From Vibrio sp. B1FLJ16 (lineage in GTDB: Bacteria; Pseudomonadota; Gammaproteobacteria; Enterobacterales; Vibrionaceae), in NCBI RefSeq assembly GCF_905175385.1, contig NZ_HG992749.1, forward strand, positions 2,046,001 to 2,110,000: 64,000 bases of DNA, in the 5' to 3' direction. Every line of letters begins with the position of its first letter. The stretch's first letter is position 1. Below are positions 48,642 through 59,111 of the stretch, in pieces. The notes under the pieces were generated by a model. That model was not told where the DNA came from. It searched no databases and saw only the letters and a program-made list of their open reading frames with translations. A program made the translations under genes and the position numbers.

Positions 48642-48657
48642 ACGCAAACGTTTTTCT
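48642..48657 (-). promoter_or_regulatory. PurR operator upstream of cvpA-purF
   Basis: On the + strand ACGCAAACGTTTTTCT matches the PurR consensus ACGCAAACGTTTGCGT at 13 of 16 positions, with a perfect ACGCAAACGTTT half. It lies about 48 bases before the cvpA start and touches the last base of dedD, the same place as the E. coli cvpA-purF operator. Confidence 0.8.
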
Positions 48658-49256
48658 TATGGATTTAACGGCTTAAATTTGAGCAATTGACCTTTTGAGC
48701 CGGTAATTTTTTGTAATTCCTGAACTTGTCGTTCCAGTTTACTTTTTGACACATCCGGACCAACAATCACACGAGTGAAGCCATTCTCTTTTTTGGTGTG
48801 AGCCTGATAACCACGCTTTTGCAGATCTGCTACTAATGCGACTGCATTGTTGTGATTCTTCAGCGCCATCAATTGAATGATCCATGCAGAATCTTCATAT
48901 TGATTTTTTTCCGCAACCGGACGCGGAGTCACATCAACCACATCCGGTTGCTGAACTTCTTGCACCTGAGCCGCAGGCTCTTGCTTTGGTTCTGGCTTAG
49001 TGGCAGCAATCTGAGTCTCACCTGACTCCTGTACTACCATCTCTACTGGTGAATCTGGTAACACGATATCATCTTCAACAGGCTCTAATATCTCGAAGTT
49101 TTCCACATCGCTATCAAGCTCAGGTTTGATAGGAATGCTGGCAAATTCTTCTTTGTAGTGAAGTTTTTTACCATCTAGCACATCGGGAAGTACGATAACC
49201 CCCACCGCAACCAGAATGATAGTGCCGACTAGACGACTCTGAAATTTACTTGCCAT
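48657..49256 (-). CDS. dedD: SPOR-domain cell division protein DedD
   Basis: The 199-residue protein has a short cytoplasmic start, one membrane helix (residues 9-26, LVGTIILVAVGVIVLPDVL), a long Pro/Glu/Gln-rich periplasmic linker, and a SPOR domain (about 120-198, WIIQLMALKNHNNAVALVADLQ) that binds denuded septal glycan. It supports constriction at the divisome. The second of two adjacent ATGs is used, which matches the family start. It follows folC by 13 bases, and the PurR box overlaps its end. Confidence 0.92.
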   Translation of the reverse strand: MASKFQSRLVGTIILVAVGVIVLPDVLDGKKLHYKEEFASIPIKPELDSDVENFEILEPVEDDIVLPDSPVEMVVQESGETQIAATKPEPKQEPAAQVQEVQQPDVVDVTPRPVAEKNQYEDSAWIIQLMALKNHNNAVALVADLQKRGYQAHTKKENGFTRVIVGPDVSKSKLERQVQELQKITGSKGQLLKFKPLNP

Positions 49257-49269
49257 CAAATTACCTTGT

Positions 49270-50550
49270 TTAATTATTACCTTTGCTTACTTCATGAATA
49301 CTTTGCCAATGTTCCAACACCTCACCCACGGTATGGAAAGAACCAACGACCAAGATAACGTCATTCTGACCAGCACTCTCTTTCGCGCTTTCAAACGCGT
49401 CTACTGGTGCTTGGTACTGAGCCTGCCCATGAGGCAAATATCGACATAACTCTTCTGCAGTCGCTGCTCGTGGTCCGGTAAGCGATGCTGGGTACCACTT
49501 CGTCGCTATAGGGGCTAATGCACCAAGCGTAGCTTTAATATCTTTATCGTGGAGCATCGCAACCACGACGTGAATATCCTTATCAGAATACTGATGCTTC
49601 ACCTTTTCTACCAAATATTCAGCAGAGTGGGGGTTGTGAGCAACATCAAGCACGATTTCTGGCTCACTCTGCAAAATCTGCATGCGACCTGAGAGTCGAG
49701 CATTATTCAGGCCATTCACGATATTGATGTCAGTAATTTGCAATTCTGAAGCGCCAAGCGCCATTAACGCGGTTGCTGCATTTGGCAAAGGTAGCGATGG
49801 CACAGGGAGGTCTTCGAGAGCAAAAGCACCACTTGACCACTGCCATCCCTTTTCCGTTAACTTATAGTTAAACTGAATGCCGACCTGGAAAAAGTCTGCG
49901 CCAATATCATCGGCATGCGCAGCAACAGTAGAAGGTGGAGTTGGTTGGCCACAGATAGCCGGCTTACCCGCACGGTAAATACCCGCTTTTTCGAAGCCAA
50001 TTACGTTGATGTCATCACCAAGCCAGTCGACATGGTCAACCGCTAAACTGGTAATAACGGATACATCGTGATCAACAACATTTGTTGCGTCTAAACGACC
50101 ACCCAGACCAACTTCAAGTAAAACGACATCCACTTTTTCGGTCTGAAATATACGCAGCGCTGCAAGAGTGCCGAATTCAAACAGACTTAAACTGATGTCT
50201 CCACGCTGCTTTTCTATATAGTCGAATGCGTGACAGTGCTTTGCATCCTCTACATCAACGCCATTAATACGCACGCGCTCATTGTATCGAATAAGATGCG
50301 GGGAGCTATATACACCGACGGAGTAGCCGGCATCTAGTAGAATAGCTTCCATCAACGCGCACGTTGAGCCTTTACCATTGGTTCCGGCAACAGTAATAAC
50401 TGTTGGAGCTGGTTTGGTGAGATTGGCTTTACTTGCTACCGCTTGGACGCGGTCTAAGCCTAGGTCGATGGCTGAGGAATGAATATTTGTTAAATAATCA
50501 AGCCACATCTCTAAAGAGGATGTGGCTTGAGGTATTGGGTTTTGGGTCAT
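49270..50550 (-). CDS. folC: Dihydrofolate/folylpolyglutamate synthase
   Basis: The 426-residue enzyme adds glutamate to dihydropteroate and to folates. The ATP P-loop TVAGTNGKGSTCALMEAIL is near residue 53-71, followed by the VGVYSSPHLIRYNERVRING region and the Mur-ligase-like C-terminal domain with ILDVAHNPHSA. Length equals E. coli FolC (422). It sits between accD and dedD, in the order known from E. coli. Confidence 0.96.
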   Translation of the reverse strand: MTQNPIPQATSSLEMWLDYLTNIHSSAIDLGLDRVQAVASKANLTKPAPTVITVAGTNGKGSTCALMEAILLDAGYSVGVYSSPHLIRYNERVRINGVDVEDAKHCHAFDYIEKQRGDISLSLFEFGTLAALRIFQTEKVDVVLLEVGLGGRLDATNVVDHDVSVITSLAVDHVDWLGDDINVIGFEKAGIYRAGKPAICGQPTPPSTVAAHADDIGADFFQVGIQFNYKLTEKGWQWSSGAFALEDLPVPSLPLPNAATALMALGASELQITDINIVNGLNNARLSGRMQILQSEPEIVLDVAHNPHSAEYLVEKVKHQYSDKDIHVVVAMLHDKDIKATLGALAPIATKWYPASLTGPRAATAEELCRYLPHGQAQYQAPVDAFESAKESAGQNDVILVVGSFHTVGEVLEHWQSIHEVSKGNN

Positions 50551-50594
50551 CTAACTTTAACCATTAATTCTTTGGTTTTATGTTAGCTGGTACT

Positions 50595-51521
50595 TTACCC
50601 TTTTTCGTCCGCTTCTGGTACAGAATATGGCTCTTCATTTGGAGATTCGTTAACCGAAACAACCAAAGGAGACTTATGGTTAGTCATCTTAGCAATAAGA
50701 CCACCGACACGCTGGCGCATTTCACGGCGATCAACAATCATATCGATTGCACCGTGCTCAAGCAGGAACTCACTGCGCTGGAAGCCTTCAGGAAGATCTT
50801 CTCGTACAGTTTGCTCGATTACACGACGACCCGCAAAGCCGATCAGTGCTTTAGGTTCACCAATGTTGATATCACCAAGCATAGCCAGACTTGCAGATAC
50901 GCCGCCCATTGTCGGGTCAGTCAGTACAGAAACGAAAGGCAGGCCTTTTTCAGATAGACGCTCTAACGCTGCACTGGTTTTCGCCATTTGCATCAGAGAC
51001 ATCAATGCCTCTTGCATACGTGCGCCGCCACTTGCAGAGAAACAAACGAGTGCACAGTTGTTTTCGATGGCAGCTTCTACCGCTTTGACGAAACGAGCAC
51101 CAACAACAGAGCCCATTGAACCGCCCATAAATGAGAATTCAAACGCACAAGCTACCAGTGGCATTCCTAGTAGTTCACCCTGCATCACGACCAAGGCGTC
51201 TTTTTCGCCACTACTCTTTTGTGCAGCAGAGATACGCTCTTTGTAGCGCTTAGAGTCTTTAAACTTCAGTTTGTCCTGAGGCTCAAGCTCTGACGCCAGT
51301 TCAACACGATGACCTTCATCCAAAAATGTTTCCAGACGTCGACGCGCTTTCATACGCATGTGATGGTTACACTTCGGACAAACTTCTAAATTACGCTCCA
51401 GCTCAGCATGGTAAAGAACCTGCTCACAAGAGGTACATTTTGTCCACACACCTTCTGGGATAGAAGCTTTACGTGAACTAACAAGATTGCTTTTTTCTAA
51501 AATCTTTTCAAGCCAACTCAT
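50595..51521 (-). CDS. accD: Acetyl-CoA carboxylase carboxyltransferase beta subunit
   Basis: The 308-residue subunit pairs with AccA to move CO2 from carboxybiotin to acetyl-CoA, the first step of fatty acid synthesis. A C4 zinc ribbon is at C29, C32, C48 and C51, and the crotonase-like core has [19 protein letters not shown]. Length matches E. coli AccD (304). It is in the block truA-accD-folC-dedD, but a 194-base gap after truA likely carries its own promoter. Confidence 0.97.
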   Translation of the reverse strand: MSWLEKILEKSNLVSSRKASIPEGVWTKCTSCEQVLYHAELERNLEVCPKCNHHMRMKARRRLETFLDEGHRVELASELEPQDKLKFKDSKRYKERISAAQKSSGEKDALVVMQGELLGMPLVACAFEFSFMGGSMGSVVGARFVKAVEAAIENNCALVCFSASGGARMQEALMSLMQMAKTSAALERLSEKGLPFVSVLTDPTMGGVSASLAMLGDINIGEPKALIGFAGRRVIEQTVREDLPEGFQRSEFLLEHGAIDMIVDRREMRQRVGGLIAKMTNHKSPLVVSVNESPNEEPYSVPEADEKG

Positions 51522-51716
51522 GGAAGACCTTTTCTATCAACTCTTCCGCTTCATTGCGAAAGATATAAATTCATAATAACACCGACGGATTAAACCATAT
51601 CTTGCCGCTACTGTAGATAAAAAACTGGTTGTACCTATTTTTCATCTCATTAATAACGCGACATTTTCGATGACGTCCAGTCTAAACTATCAATATTTTG
51701 AAGCGACTTTATGACT

Positions 51717-52511
51717 TTAGTTCAAATTATCTGGTAAAAACAACGGACCAACCGGAACACTAGGTAAATCAAATTCTGCCGGATAATCCACATCTACCAG
51801 ATACAACCCCTCTGCTTTTGCGGTAGCGCCTGCCAGTTTGCGATCTTTGGCGTCTAACAGCCACTTTATCCACTCAGGTTCTTCTTCACCGCGCCCTACT
51901 TTAATTAAGCTGCCTGTTATATTACGAACCATGTGATGAACAAACGCGTTTGCTTTAATATCAATGACAACATAATCACCATGACGGGTCACGTTCAGGT
52001 GCATCATATTGCGACAAGGGCTGAGGGATTGACAGTGCGCGGCGCGAAATGAAGAGAAATCATTTTCTCCCAGTAAGAACTGCCCTGCTTCGTGCATTTT
52101 CTTCTCATCCAACTCACCGTGATAGTGACTTACACCTGAGCTTAAGATACCCGGACGTAATGCATGATTGAAAATAATGTAGCGGTAACGGCGCGCTGTA
52201 GCGGAGAATCTTGCGTGGAAGTCATCGGAAACTTCTTGAGCCCATCGAACAGCGATATCGCTTGGCATATTAGCATTCGCGCCCATCGTCCAGGCGACCA
52301 TTTTTCGATTTACGTTAGTATCAAAGTGAACAACTTGTCCTGTACCGTGAACGCCTGCATCAGTTCGTCCCGCACATTGTACTTCTACAGGGTGGTTTGC
52401 AACGATGGACAACGCTTTTTCCAGTTCTTCCTGGACACTTTTTACGTCCCTCTGGCGTTGCCAACCAAAGTAGTTTGTACCGTTGTATTCGATACCTAAT
52501 GCGATTCTCAT
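51717..52511 (-). CDS. truA: tRNA pseudouridine(38-40) synthase TruA
   Basis: The 264-residue enzyme makes pseudouridine at positions 38-40 of the tRNA anticodon arm. The catalytic Asp is in [15 protein letters not shown] near residue 52, and the [13 protein letters not shown] and [13 protein letters not shown] segments are in place. Length is close to E. coli TruA (270). It lies between hubP and accD, downstream of a terminator-like stem. Confidence 0.96.
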   Translation of the reverse strand: MRIALGIEYNGTNYFGWQRQRDVKSVQEELEKALSIVANHPVEVQCAGRTDAGVHGTGQVVHFDTNVNRKMVAWTMGANANMPSDIAVRWAQEVSDDFHARFSATARRYRYIIFNHALRPGILSSGVSHYHGELDEKKMHEAGQFLLGENDFSSFRAAHCQSLSPCRNMMHLNVTRHGDYVVIDIKANAFVHHMVRNITGSLIKVGRGEEEPEWIKWLLDAKDRKLAGATAKAEGLYLVDVDYPAEFDLPSVPVGPLFLPDNLN

Positions 52512-52568
52512 CTTAACCTTCGAACTCTAAAATGGGGCGGGAAGTATATACCCAACTCTTTCCAGATA

Positions 52569-52598
52569 CAAAAAGGGCGACTTGCGCCACCCTTTTTG
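52569..52598 (-). terminator. Terminator of hubP
   Basis: On the minus strand aaaaaggg ... cccttttt encloses GGCG/CGCC; it lies about 50 bases after the hubP stop, before truA. Confidence 0.7.
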
Positions 52599-52643
52599 TT
52601 TTATCGACGTTTTTTTTATCGACCTTGCTTTATCAACGTAGCT

Positions 52644-55600
52644 TTATCGACCGTTAATGGAGTCAATGAGGTTTTTCGCTTCTCGGCGAATCTCGTCTTC
52701 ACCGTACACAATTGCCTCCTCCAGTAACTTAATCGCCCCTTTAGGATCATTCATTTCAAGGTAAATCTTGGCCAGGTCTAGTTTGCCTGCAGCTTCAGCG
52801 TCGGAGTCGACGTCAGCATCATTGATATCGCCAATCACATCAGGGAACTCATTTAGGCCAACATCTAATTTCAACTCTTCCTCTTCAAACTCGCCCCCCT
52901 CCTGATCAACCTGAGCCATCAGCTCATCGATGGTCATGAACTGACTTTTCTTAGGGTCGAACTCTTCAAGATCAGACTGCTGCTCCCAATTTTCCTGGGC
53001 AATTTCCGGTTGGTTAAGCGCTTCTTCTGAACCCCATATCTCGCGCTCATCTTCCGGTATATCTTCGGAACCTGATACAACGACGTTATCAGACGTTGAT
53101 GTGAAACCATCCCAATCATCTCCGACATCGAGCATGGTCTCTAAATCCATACCTGCACTGTCGATAGTATCGCTGTCTAGCTGACCCTCAAAAGTTTCAG
53201 ATACCTCCTTCTCAGAAAGCAGGTTTTCCATATCCGACTCAGCAAATCCGCTCAGTTCTGGATCTTCACTGATTAGTGGGGAATCTGGTTTAGTATCAAA
53301 ACTATGCTGCTGGGCAAACATTTCAAACAAGGCGTCATGATCATTATCTGCCTCTAACGTTACGTTCAGATCTTCTGACGGCTCTATTTTCGGCGAACTG
53401 CTCTCAGCCATCGAAGCCAGAGCATCTTCTTCACCAAACTCAGGTAACTCTGACTCGTCAAACTCAAGTTCTTCTTCGTTATCCGAATGCATAAACTCAG
53501 GTTCAGATCCCGATAACTCCGGCTCATCGGCCATTGCAGCCAAGGCGTCTTCTTCGCTGAACTCAGGTAACTCTAACTCGTCAAAGTCGAACTCTTCTTC
53601 TTCAACAGTTGATTCCGCTTCAGGTTCAGATTGTGGTAACTCCGCCTCATCGGCCACTGAAGCCAGGGCATCTTCTTCGCCAAATTCCGGAAGTTCTAAC
53701 CCGTCAAAATCGAACTCGTCCTCTGCCTCGGCAGCCACAACTTCAGGTTCAGACTCCGGTAACTCCGGCTCATCGGCCATTGAAGCCAGTGCATCGTCTT
53801 CACCAAACTTCGGAAGTTCTAACTCATCAAGTTCAAATTCATCTTCTGCCTCGGCAGCCACAACTTCAAGTTCAGATTCCGGCAACTCAGGCTCGTCAGT
53901 CATTAAAGCCAGAGCATCTTCTTCGCCAAATTCCGGAAGTGCTAATCCGTCAAAATCGAACTCGTCCTCAGCCTCGGCAGCCACAGACTCAGACTCAGCA
54001 TTCGCTGATTCTGGCTCTGATTCGACATTATCAATAAGCCAATCTTCTTCCTGCGGAATACCAAACTCATTCTCAGTGGCATTCGGCGTTGGTGTAAAAT
54101 CAGGCTCTTTTTCTTCAGCTTGTTCCGGAGTGTTTTCAGAAGATACTTCTGTAAGCTCATGATCTGAACTTTCCTCTGAAGTCAGCTCATTTGTATCTAG
54201 ATCAAGCGAAAATTCTTCCTCGCCTTGCCCGAAAGAATGAGTGTCATCGTCATTCAGTTCGACCCAGTCATCCTGTTCGTTCGCCAGCGTAGTTGAGTCT
54301 GACGCCAATTCTTCGCTTTCGTCCAAGAGTCCTTCATTAACAGCCTCTTCACTGGTAGACGCTATTGGTTGTGACTTAACTTGTTCAGGTTGTGGCTGAT
54401 TCTCATTAAGCAGAGCATCAATATCCAAGCCAGAATCGAGCTCGATTTCATCATTATCAATATTTGCGTTTAACGATTCTTCAGCTTCTTGAGGTACGTC
54501 TGGCGTATTTTCTGATTCGAAATCATCAAAGCCTAATGCTGCAAGTAGATCATCTTCTTCCTGCTGCTCTTCTTCCTCTCGAATCAACTCATCAAACGGA
54601 TCAAGTTCACTGCTCACTTCTTCTTCCAAAGCAGTGTTTACTTCTTCTTCAAGCAGTTCGTCCAATAAGTCGATGCTGTCTTCATCTAACTCGTCGAAGT
54701 TCTCTTCACCAAAACCTGAAAGTGACTCTAACTCATTTAACGGGTCAAACTCATCATCAGACTCTTCATCATCGAAGTCTATGAGTTCATCCAGCAAGTC
54801 GGTGCTGTCTTCATCAATATCAGCGTTATCAGATAGGCCTGAAATATCCGCTAACTGTTCAAGAGGATCACTTTCTTCTGCTGTGTTCAGGCTATCTTGG
54901 TTATTAAGGTCAAACAACCGATCCAGTTCTGAATCCGATGCGGCAGAGTTGGGTTGTTCGAACTGTGCCAGTAAATCATCAATTTCATCGCCAGATGCTG
55001 TACCTGCAGAGAAAGCCTTGTCTGAAGCTGACGAAGATTCAGTACTTAGGTCAAGATCATCACTGTTAAGTTCAGCAAACAGATCATCTAATGTCGCCTG
55101 GTCAATATGACCATCATTGACTTCATCTGACGACGAGTCTTCTGCGAGTAACTCTGCAAATGCATCTTCTTCATTAGCATCAGGATCAGACAGGTCAAAA
55201 TCAGGGTCCTCAAGATTCTCAAATGCTGATGGCGCTTCATCTAGCGCACGCTCCATTTCTTCTAAACCAAGCGCTTTCTCTTCGCCGTTTACTTTGATGC
55301 CATTGGTTGATGAATCAAACTCGTCAAACCCAACATCAAGGTCCCCGTCATCACCAATTCCGGCGAATGGGTCTTCTCCGTCATCACCTTCTAAATTGAA
55401 ATCAAGGTCTTCGTCTTCAAGGCCAGCAAAAACATCGTCCTCTAGTTCAGTAATATCGTCCTTCGAGGAGAGTTCATCGCTTTCGTCATCTGCAAACAAG
55501 TCGTCGTCCAGACTTAACTCTTCTTCAAGTTCGTCCGCAGCTGCCATACCAATAGGAGCACTAAGTATGTCGGAGCCAGATGACGCTTGATCCGCTGCCT

Positions 55601-56579
55601 GCTCTTCTTTCTGTTTAGAGCGTCGTCCCATCAGCATGACAACTAAGAGTGCCAGTAACACTCCTGGGATAAGGGCAGCAATGCCGACAAGCCATCCGTT
55701 AGACAAAATTTTATCTAGAGTACTAGGCTGCATTCGTAGCTGATCTGCAGCTCTTTGACGCTCTTCTTCTAGCAGCTTTTCAACTTCAGAACGAATACGC
55801 TCTTCATCATTAAGTTCACTTTTCAGTGTCTGAACTTCGCTCTGTACTTCTGACAGCATCAGACGCAGACGATGGTTTTTTTCTTCCAGTGAAGCCAGTT
55901 CGCTCTGTGAGCCCTGAAGTTTACTTTTAAGTTCAGTGACCTGCTGTTCACCCTCTGGAGAAGTATTGACCGGAGGAACTGGAGTAACAGGCTCAATAAC
56001 CTGAGATTGATCTGCAACCGGTGTTTTTGGCTTAACTGAAGTCTGTACTTCCTTAACTTGTGGTTGTGGCTTTTCGGATTGTGGCGCTGGTTGCTGGACA
56101 ACAGGCTTAGCCGGCGAGACTTTTTTAACCGGCTTAGGTTGTTTTAGTTTTGCTTCATGCGCCTTCATAATCGCGACGGCTTGTTCTGTCGTCGCACTTT
56201 GCACTTGCTCTAATGAGGGAACACGAAGACGGCTGCCCGGAATCAACTCATGGATATTTTGATTCTCAAACGCCTGAGGGTTAATTCGATAAATGGCAAG
56301 AAGCGTTTGTTGAACCGATACACTGGCTGAAGGTCGTAGTTGAGACGCAATCGACCACAAGGTTTGATTTTCACCGGTTGGTCCAATAAAGCGGGAAGGC
56401 TGAGAGTTTGCAGGCGGAGAGACTAATGCTCTTTCCATTTCTTCTGCATAGCGAGGCGATGATTGCACTTCACCTGACGGTCCAACGAGACGAATTCCTT
56501 CGGCTTGAACCACTGACGATGTCTGAGTCGCACTTATCAACACTAGGGTTGTCAATAAACGCTTATAAATTTGACGCAT
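52644..56579 (-). CDS. hubP: Polar landmark protein HubP/FimV
   Basis: The 1311-residue protein organises the cell pole in Vibrio, recruiting the chromosome-I origin partner ParA1 and flagellar or chemotaxis ATPases. It has a signal peptide (about 1-26), a LysM-like peptidoglycan-binding region (about 65-125), a Pro-rich linker, a coiled coil (about 210-280) and one membrane helix (296-318). A very acidic cytoplasmic region (340-1250) follows, then a TPR-like FimV C-terminal domain (KLDLAKIYLEMNDPKGAIKLLEEAI). Five 41-residue acidic repeats lie at about 850-1060. The start at 56579 (MRQIYKRLL) is chosen over 56615 because the signal peptide begins there. The C. cholerae-type protein is usually longer, so repeat number varies. 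Confidence 0.93.
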   Translation of the reverse strand: MRQIYKRLLTTLVLISATQTSSVVQAEGIRLVGPSGEVQSSPRYAEEMERALVSPPANSQPSRFIGPTGENQTLWSIASQLRPSASVSVQQTLLAIYRINPQAFENQNIHELIPGSRLRVPSLEQVQSATTEQAVAIMKAHEAKLKQPKPVKKVSPAKPVVQQPAPQSEKPQPQVKEVQTSVKPKTPVADQSQVIEPVTPVPPVNTSPEGEQQVTELKSKLQGSQSELASLEEKNHRLRLMLSEVQSEVQTLKSELNDEERIRSEVEKLLEEERQRAADQLRMQPSTLDKILSNGWLVGIAALIPGVLLALLVVMLMGRRSKQKEEQAADQASSGSDILSAPIGMAAADELEEELSLDDDLFADDESDELSSKDDITELEDDVFAGLEDEDLDFNLEGDDGEDPFAGIGDDGDLDVGFDEFDSSTNGIKVNGEEKALGLEEMERALDEAPSAFENLEDPDFDLSDPDANEEDAFAELLAEDSSSDEVNDGHIDQATLDDLFAELNSDDLDLSTESSSASDKAFSAGTASGDEIDDLLAQFEQPNSAASDSELDRLFDLNNQDSLNTAEESDPLEQLADISGLSDNADIDEDSTDLLDELIDFDDEESDDEFDPLNELESLSGFGEENFDELDEDSIDLLDELLEEEVNTALEEEVSSELDPFDELIREEEEQQEEDDLLAALGFDDFESENTPDVPQEAEESLNANIDNDEIELDSGLDIDALLNENQPQPEQVKSQPIASTSEEAVNEGLLDESEELASDSTTLANEQDDWVELNDDDTHSFGQGEEEFSLDLDTNELTSEESSDHELTEVSSENTPEQAEEKEPDFTPTPNATENEFGIPQEEDWLIDNVESEPESANAESESVAAEAEDEFDFDGLALPEFGEEDALALMTDEPELPESELEVVAAEAEDEFELDELELPKFGEDDALASMADEPELPESEPEVVAAEAEDEFDFDGLELPEFGEEDALASVADEAELPQSEPEAESTVEEEEFDFDELELPEFSEEDALAAMADEPELSGSEPEFMHSDNEEELEFDESELPEFGEEDALASMAESSSPKIEPSEDLNVTLEADNDHDALFEMFAQQHSFDTKPDSPLISEDPELSGFAESDMENLLSEKEVSETFEGQLDSDTIDSAGMDLETMLDVGDDWDGFTSTSDNVVVSGSEDIPEDEREIWGSEEALNQPEIAQENWEQQSDLEEFDPKKSQFMTIDELMAQVDQEGGEFEEEELKLDVGLNEFPDVIGDINDADVDSDAEAAGKLDLAKIYLEMNDPKGAIKLLEEAIVYGEDEIRREAKNLIDSINGR
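53422..54036 (-). repeat. Tandem 123-bp repeats inside hubP
   Basis: Five copies with exact 123-base spacing start at 53422, 53545, 53668, 53791 and 53914 (motif gcatcttcttc...). They encode a 41-residue acidic unit (FDFDGLELPEFGEEDALAS type). Copies differ by several bases; the outermost copy is the most divergent. Confidence 0.88.
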
Positions 56580-56732
56580 AGAAGGCTCAGTAATTTGTGC
56601 TTGATACAATTTCAAATGGTGATCCGCTAAATATATAGGATATAGAAAGCAAAACTATAGCTTTAGCCGAAAAAATGTATGTGTTTCACTATATTCGTAC
56701 TAATCTCACACAAATTGTTTGTCTGTAGAACA

Positions 56733-56758
56733 AAAAAGCCCCGCTTTCTGCGAGGCTT
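56733..56758 (-). terminator. Terminator of asd2
   Basis: On the minus strand AGCCtCGC / GCGgGGCT with an AGAAA loop is followed by TTTTTTG, 22 bases after the stop. Confidence 0.8.
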
Positions 56759-56779
56759 ACATATCAGTACTAGGCAAGT

Positions 56780-57793
56780 TTAGTAGTAATCGCGAATCAG
56801 AACTTCAGCAATTTGGACTGCGTTTGTTGCTGCACCTTTACGTACGTTATCAGCAACAACCCATAAGTTAATGCCGCTGTGGTGACTGATATCGTTACGA
56901 ATACGACCTACCATCACATGATCTTTGCCACCTGCATCGCGAACTTGAGTCGGGAAATCTTCACCATGGAAAACTTCTACACCTTCCGTTTGCTCAAGTA
57001 GATTAATCACTTCTTGTGCATCGATTGGTGAACGAGTTTCAATATGAACCGCTTCGGCGTGACCGTAGAACACCGGTACACGTACACACGTTGGGTTTAC
57101 CGTAATACTTGGGTCATTGAAGATCTTTTGTGTTTCCCACACCATTTTCATTTCTTCTTTGGTGTAGCCGTTATCCATCATCTGATCGATCTGTGGAATA
57201 CAGTTAAACGCGATCTGCTGTGAAAATTGTTTGGTTTCCGCTGGCATACCATTAAGCAATTTAGCAGTTTGCCCCGCAAGCTCATCAATACCGGCTTTAC
57301 CAGCGCCAGATACTGACTGGTAAGTTGAAACATTAATACGCTCAATACCTACTGCGTCATGGATTGGCTTCAGTGCTACCAGCATTTGAATAGTAGAACA
57401 GTTAGGGTTTGCAATGATATTGCGGTTACGGAACTCTGCAATGGCTTCTGGGTTTACTTCTGGAACCACTAATGGAATGTCGTACTCATAACGGAAGTGT
57501 GACGTGTTGTCGATAACAATAACACCTTCATCAGCGGCAATAGGCGCCCACTTAGCTGATAGATCGCCACCAGCAGAGAATAAACCGATGTGCGCTTGTG
57601 ACCAGTCAAACTCTTCTACGTTTTGTACGCGTACGGTTTTACCGTTAAAGCGGTAAGTCTTGCCTTCACTGCGCTCGCTAGCCAGTAAGTAAAGTTCACC
57701 TACTGGAAATTTGCGCTCTTGCAGTACTTCTAAAATTGTTTCACCGACTGCGCCGGTCGCACCTAAAATGGCAACATTATATTGTTGGCTCAT
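56780..57793 (-). CDS. Aspartate-semialdehyde dehydrogenase, second type (usg-like)
   Basis: The 337-residue enzyme has the NADP loop [11 protein letters not shown] (11-21) and active Cys132 in NPNCSTIQM, with [17 protein letters not shown] and [14 protein letters not shown] near the end. It is the Gram-positive-like subtype, distinct from asd at 11402-12514. V. cholerae carries the same pair, and both have been studied as active enzymes. In E. coli the homologue usg occupies this operon place but is not the main Asd. Its start overlaps the pdxB stop by 4 bases (ATGA type), so translation is coupled. Confidence 0.95.
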   Translation of the reverse strand: MSQQYNVAILGATGAVGETILEVLQERKFPVGELYLLASERSEGKTYRFNGKTVRVQNVEEFDWSQAHIGLFSAGGDLSAKWAPIAADEGVIVIDNTSHFRYEYDIPLVVPEVNPEAIAEFRNRNIIANPNCSTIQMLVALKPIHDAVGIERINVSTYQSVSGAGKAGIDELAGQTAKLLNGMPAETKQFSQQIAFNCIPQIDQMMDNGYTKEEMKMVWETQKIFNDPSITVNPTCVRVPVFYGHAEAVHIETRSPIDAQEVINLLEQTEGVEVFHGEDFPTQVRDAGGKDHVMVGRIRNDISHHSGINLWVVADNVRKGAATNAVQIAEVLIRDYY

Positions 57794-58923
57794 TGACTTA
57801 CCTCAATCTGAAAACCTAGTTCTGCTAATGGTGCAAGATTGCATGATTCATTGCCCAATAGCGTGACAGCACTGTATTCACGGCGATCCCAGTAATTTTT
57901 ACGCATCAGGTCAAAAGCACCTGGCTTACCGATTTCGCGACGGAAAAGCGCGTCATCTTTACGCACATCATAGATTAATTGCGTGATGTTGTGCAGCGTG
58001 GCTTCATCCCACGCTCTGTCCAACACCATGGTTGGTACTGGAGCCGTTGGCAATAAATCGCTGGCATACGCACGTAACTCGTTATTTAAGAACTCACAGT
58101 AGCTATTGAAAATCATGGTTGTACCGCGAGCTTTCCCTTCCAAGCCATAGCCTGCAACGTGAGGGGTTGCGAATGCTAGCAGAGGCAGAAGCTCCATATC
58201 AACCTCTGGTTCATATTCGAATACATCCAGAGCAGCTGTGAAACCATCATTTTTCTGCAAACGTCGCTTCAATGCACTGTTATCAACAATCGGACCACGC
58301 GCCGCATTAATAAGAATTTGATTCCCGCGCAAGCCGTTTAATACAGTCTCATCAAACATGTGGTGCGTCGGATGCTTGCCATTTTTAGTTATAGGCGTAT
58401 GTAAAGTAATGATATCTGAAGATTCAATCAGTTCAGCCAAAGGGGTAAAGCTGCGCAGATCTCCCTCTTCCTGCTTGAATGGGTCATTAATCAATACCTT
58501 AATCCCCATCCCTTTCAGACATTTCTCTAAGTAACTACCAACCTGACCTGCACCAATGATACCAACTGTCTTATCAAATACCGAGAATCCTTGTTGCTGT
58601 GCCAGCACCATCATCACGCTGAACACGTACTCCGCAACGCCAACTTTGTTACAACCCGGAGCGGCCGTAAAGAAGATGCCTTTTTCCTGCAATATCGTCT
58701 GATCAACGTGATCCATACCAGCTGTTGCTGTACCAACAAACTTCAGCTTATTCGCCTTACTGATTAGTTCGGCATTCACTTTAGTAACCGAGCGAATCAT
58801 CAAAGCATCAACATCAGTTAAGTCATCAGCGGTCAGCGAACGACCTGGTTTTAGAATCACTTCACCGAGTTGGCTGAACAGTTCTTCAGCATACGGCATG
58901 TTTTCATCAACAATAATTTTCAT
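57790..58923 (-). CDS. pdxB: Erythronate-4-phosphate dehydrogenase
   Basis: The 377-residue enzyme oxidises 4-phosphoerythronate in pyridoxal phosphate synthesis. It belongs to the D-2-hydroxyacid dehydrogenase family: N-terminal [14 protein letters not shown] loop [15 protein letters not shown] (near 120), catalytic Arg in [11 protein letters not shown] and His in [13 protein letters not shown]. It begins the leftward pdxB-asd2 unit, as pdxB-usg in E. coli. A short ORF ending in TGA overlaps its ATG (see findings). Confidence 0.96.
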   Translation of the reverse strand: MKIIVDENMPYAEELFSQLGEVILKPGRSLTADDLTDVDALMIRSVTKVNAELISKANKLKFVGTATAGMDHVDQTILQEKGIFFTAAPGCNKVGVAEYVFSVMMVLAQQQGFSVFDKTVGIIGAGQVGSYLEKCLKGMGIKVLINDPFKQEEGDLRSFTPLAELIESSDIITLHTPITKNGKHPTHHMFDETVLNGLRGNQILINAARGPIVDNSALKRRLQKNDGFTAALDVFEYEPEVDMELLPLLAFATPHVAGYGLEGKARGTTMIFNSYCEFLNNELRAYASDLLPTAPVPTMVLDRAWDEATLHNITQLIYDVRKDDALFRREIGKPGAFDLMRKNYWDRREYSAVTLLGNESCNLAPLAELGFQIEVSQ

Positions 58924-59082
58924 AACGACAGCGTTTTAAGTTCCATTTTTAGAATTGCAGTGATTGTGCCTTTTTCCCTAGAAATCTCAAGAACTATACC
59001 CAAATCACTTCCAGATGCAGAAATCAAAACGGTATCACCTATAGAGTTATCATGGGCCTTCGAAGTCACTGGCCTGAAGTTA

Positions 59083-59111
59083 AAAATAAAAAGCCCGGCA
59101 CTAAGCCGGGC
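59083..59111 (-). terminator. Terminator of fabB and its 3'UTR RNA
   Basis: The 7-bp GC stem gcccggc / gccgggc with an ACTAA loop is followed on the minus strand by TTTTTATTTTT. Confidence 0.9.

Noticed and set aside
54634..55110. Long serine-rich open frame on the + strand inside hubP
   Set aside because: It is the complement of Asp/Glu-rich codons in hubP; composition is low-complexity and there is no ribosome site. The same holds for the other + frames between 53.6 and 55.6 kb.
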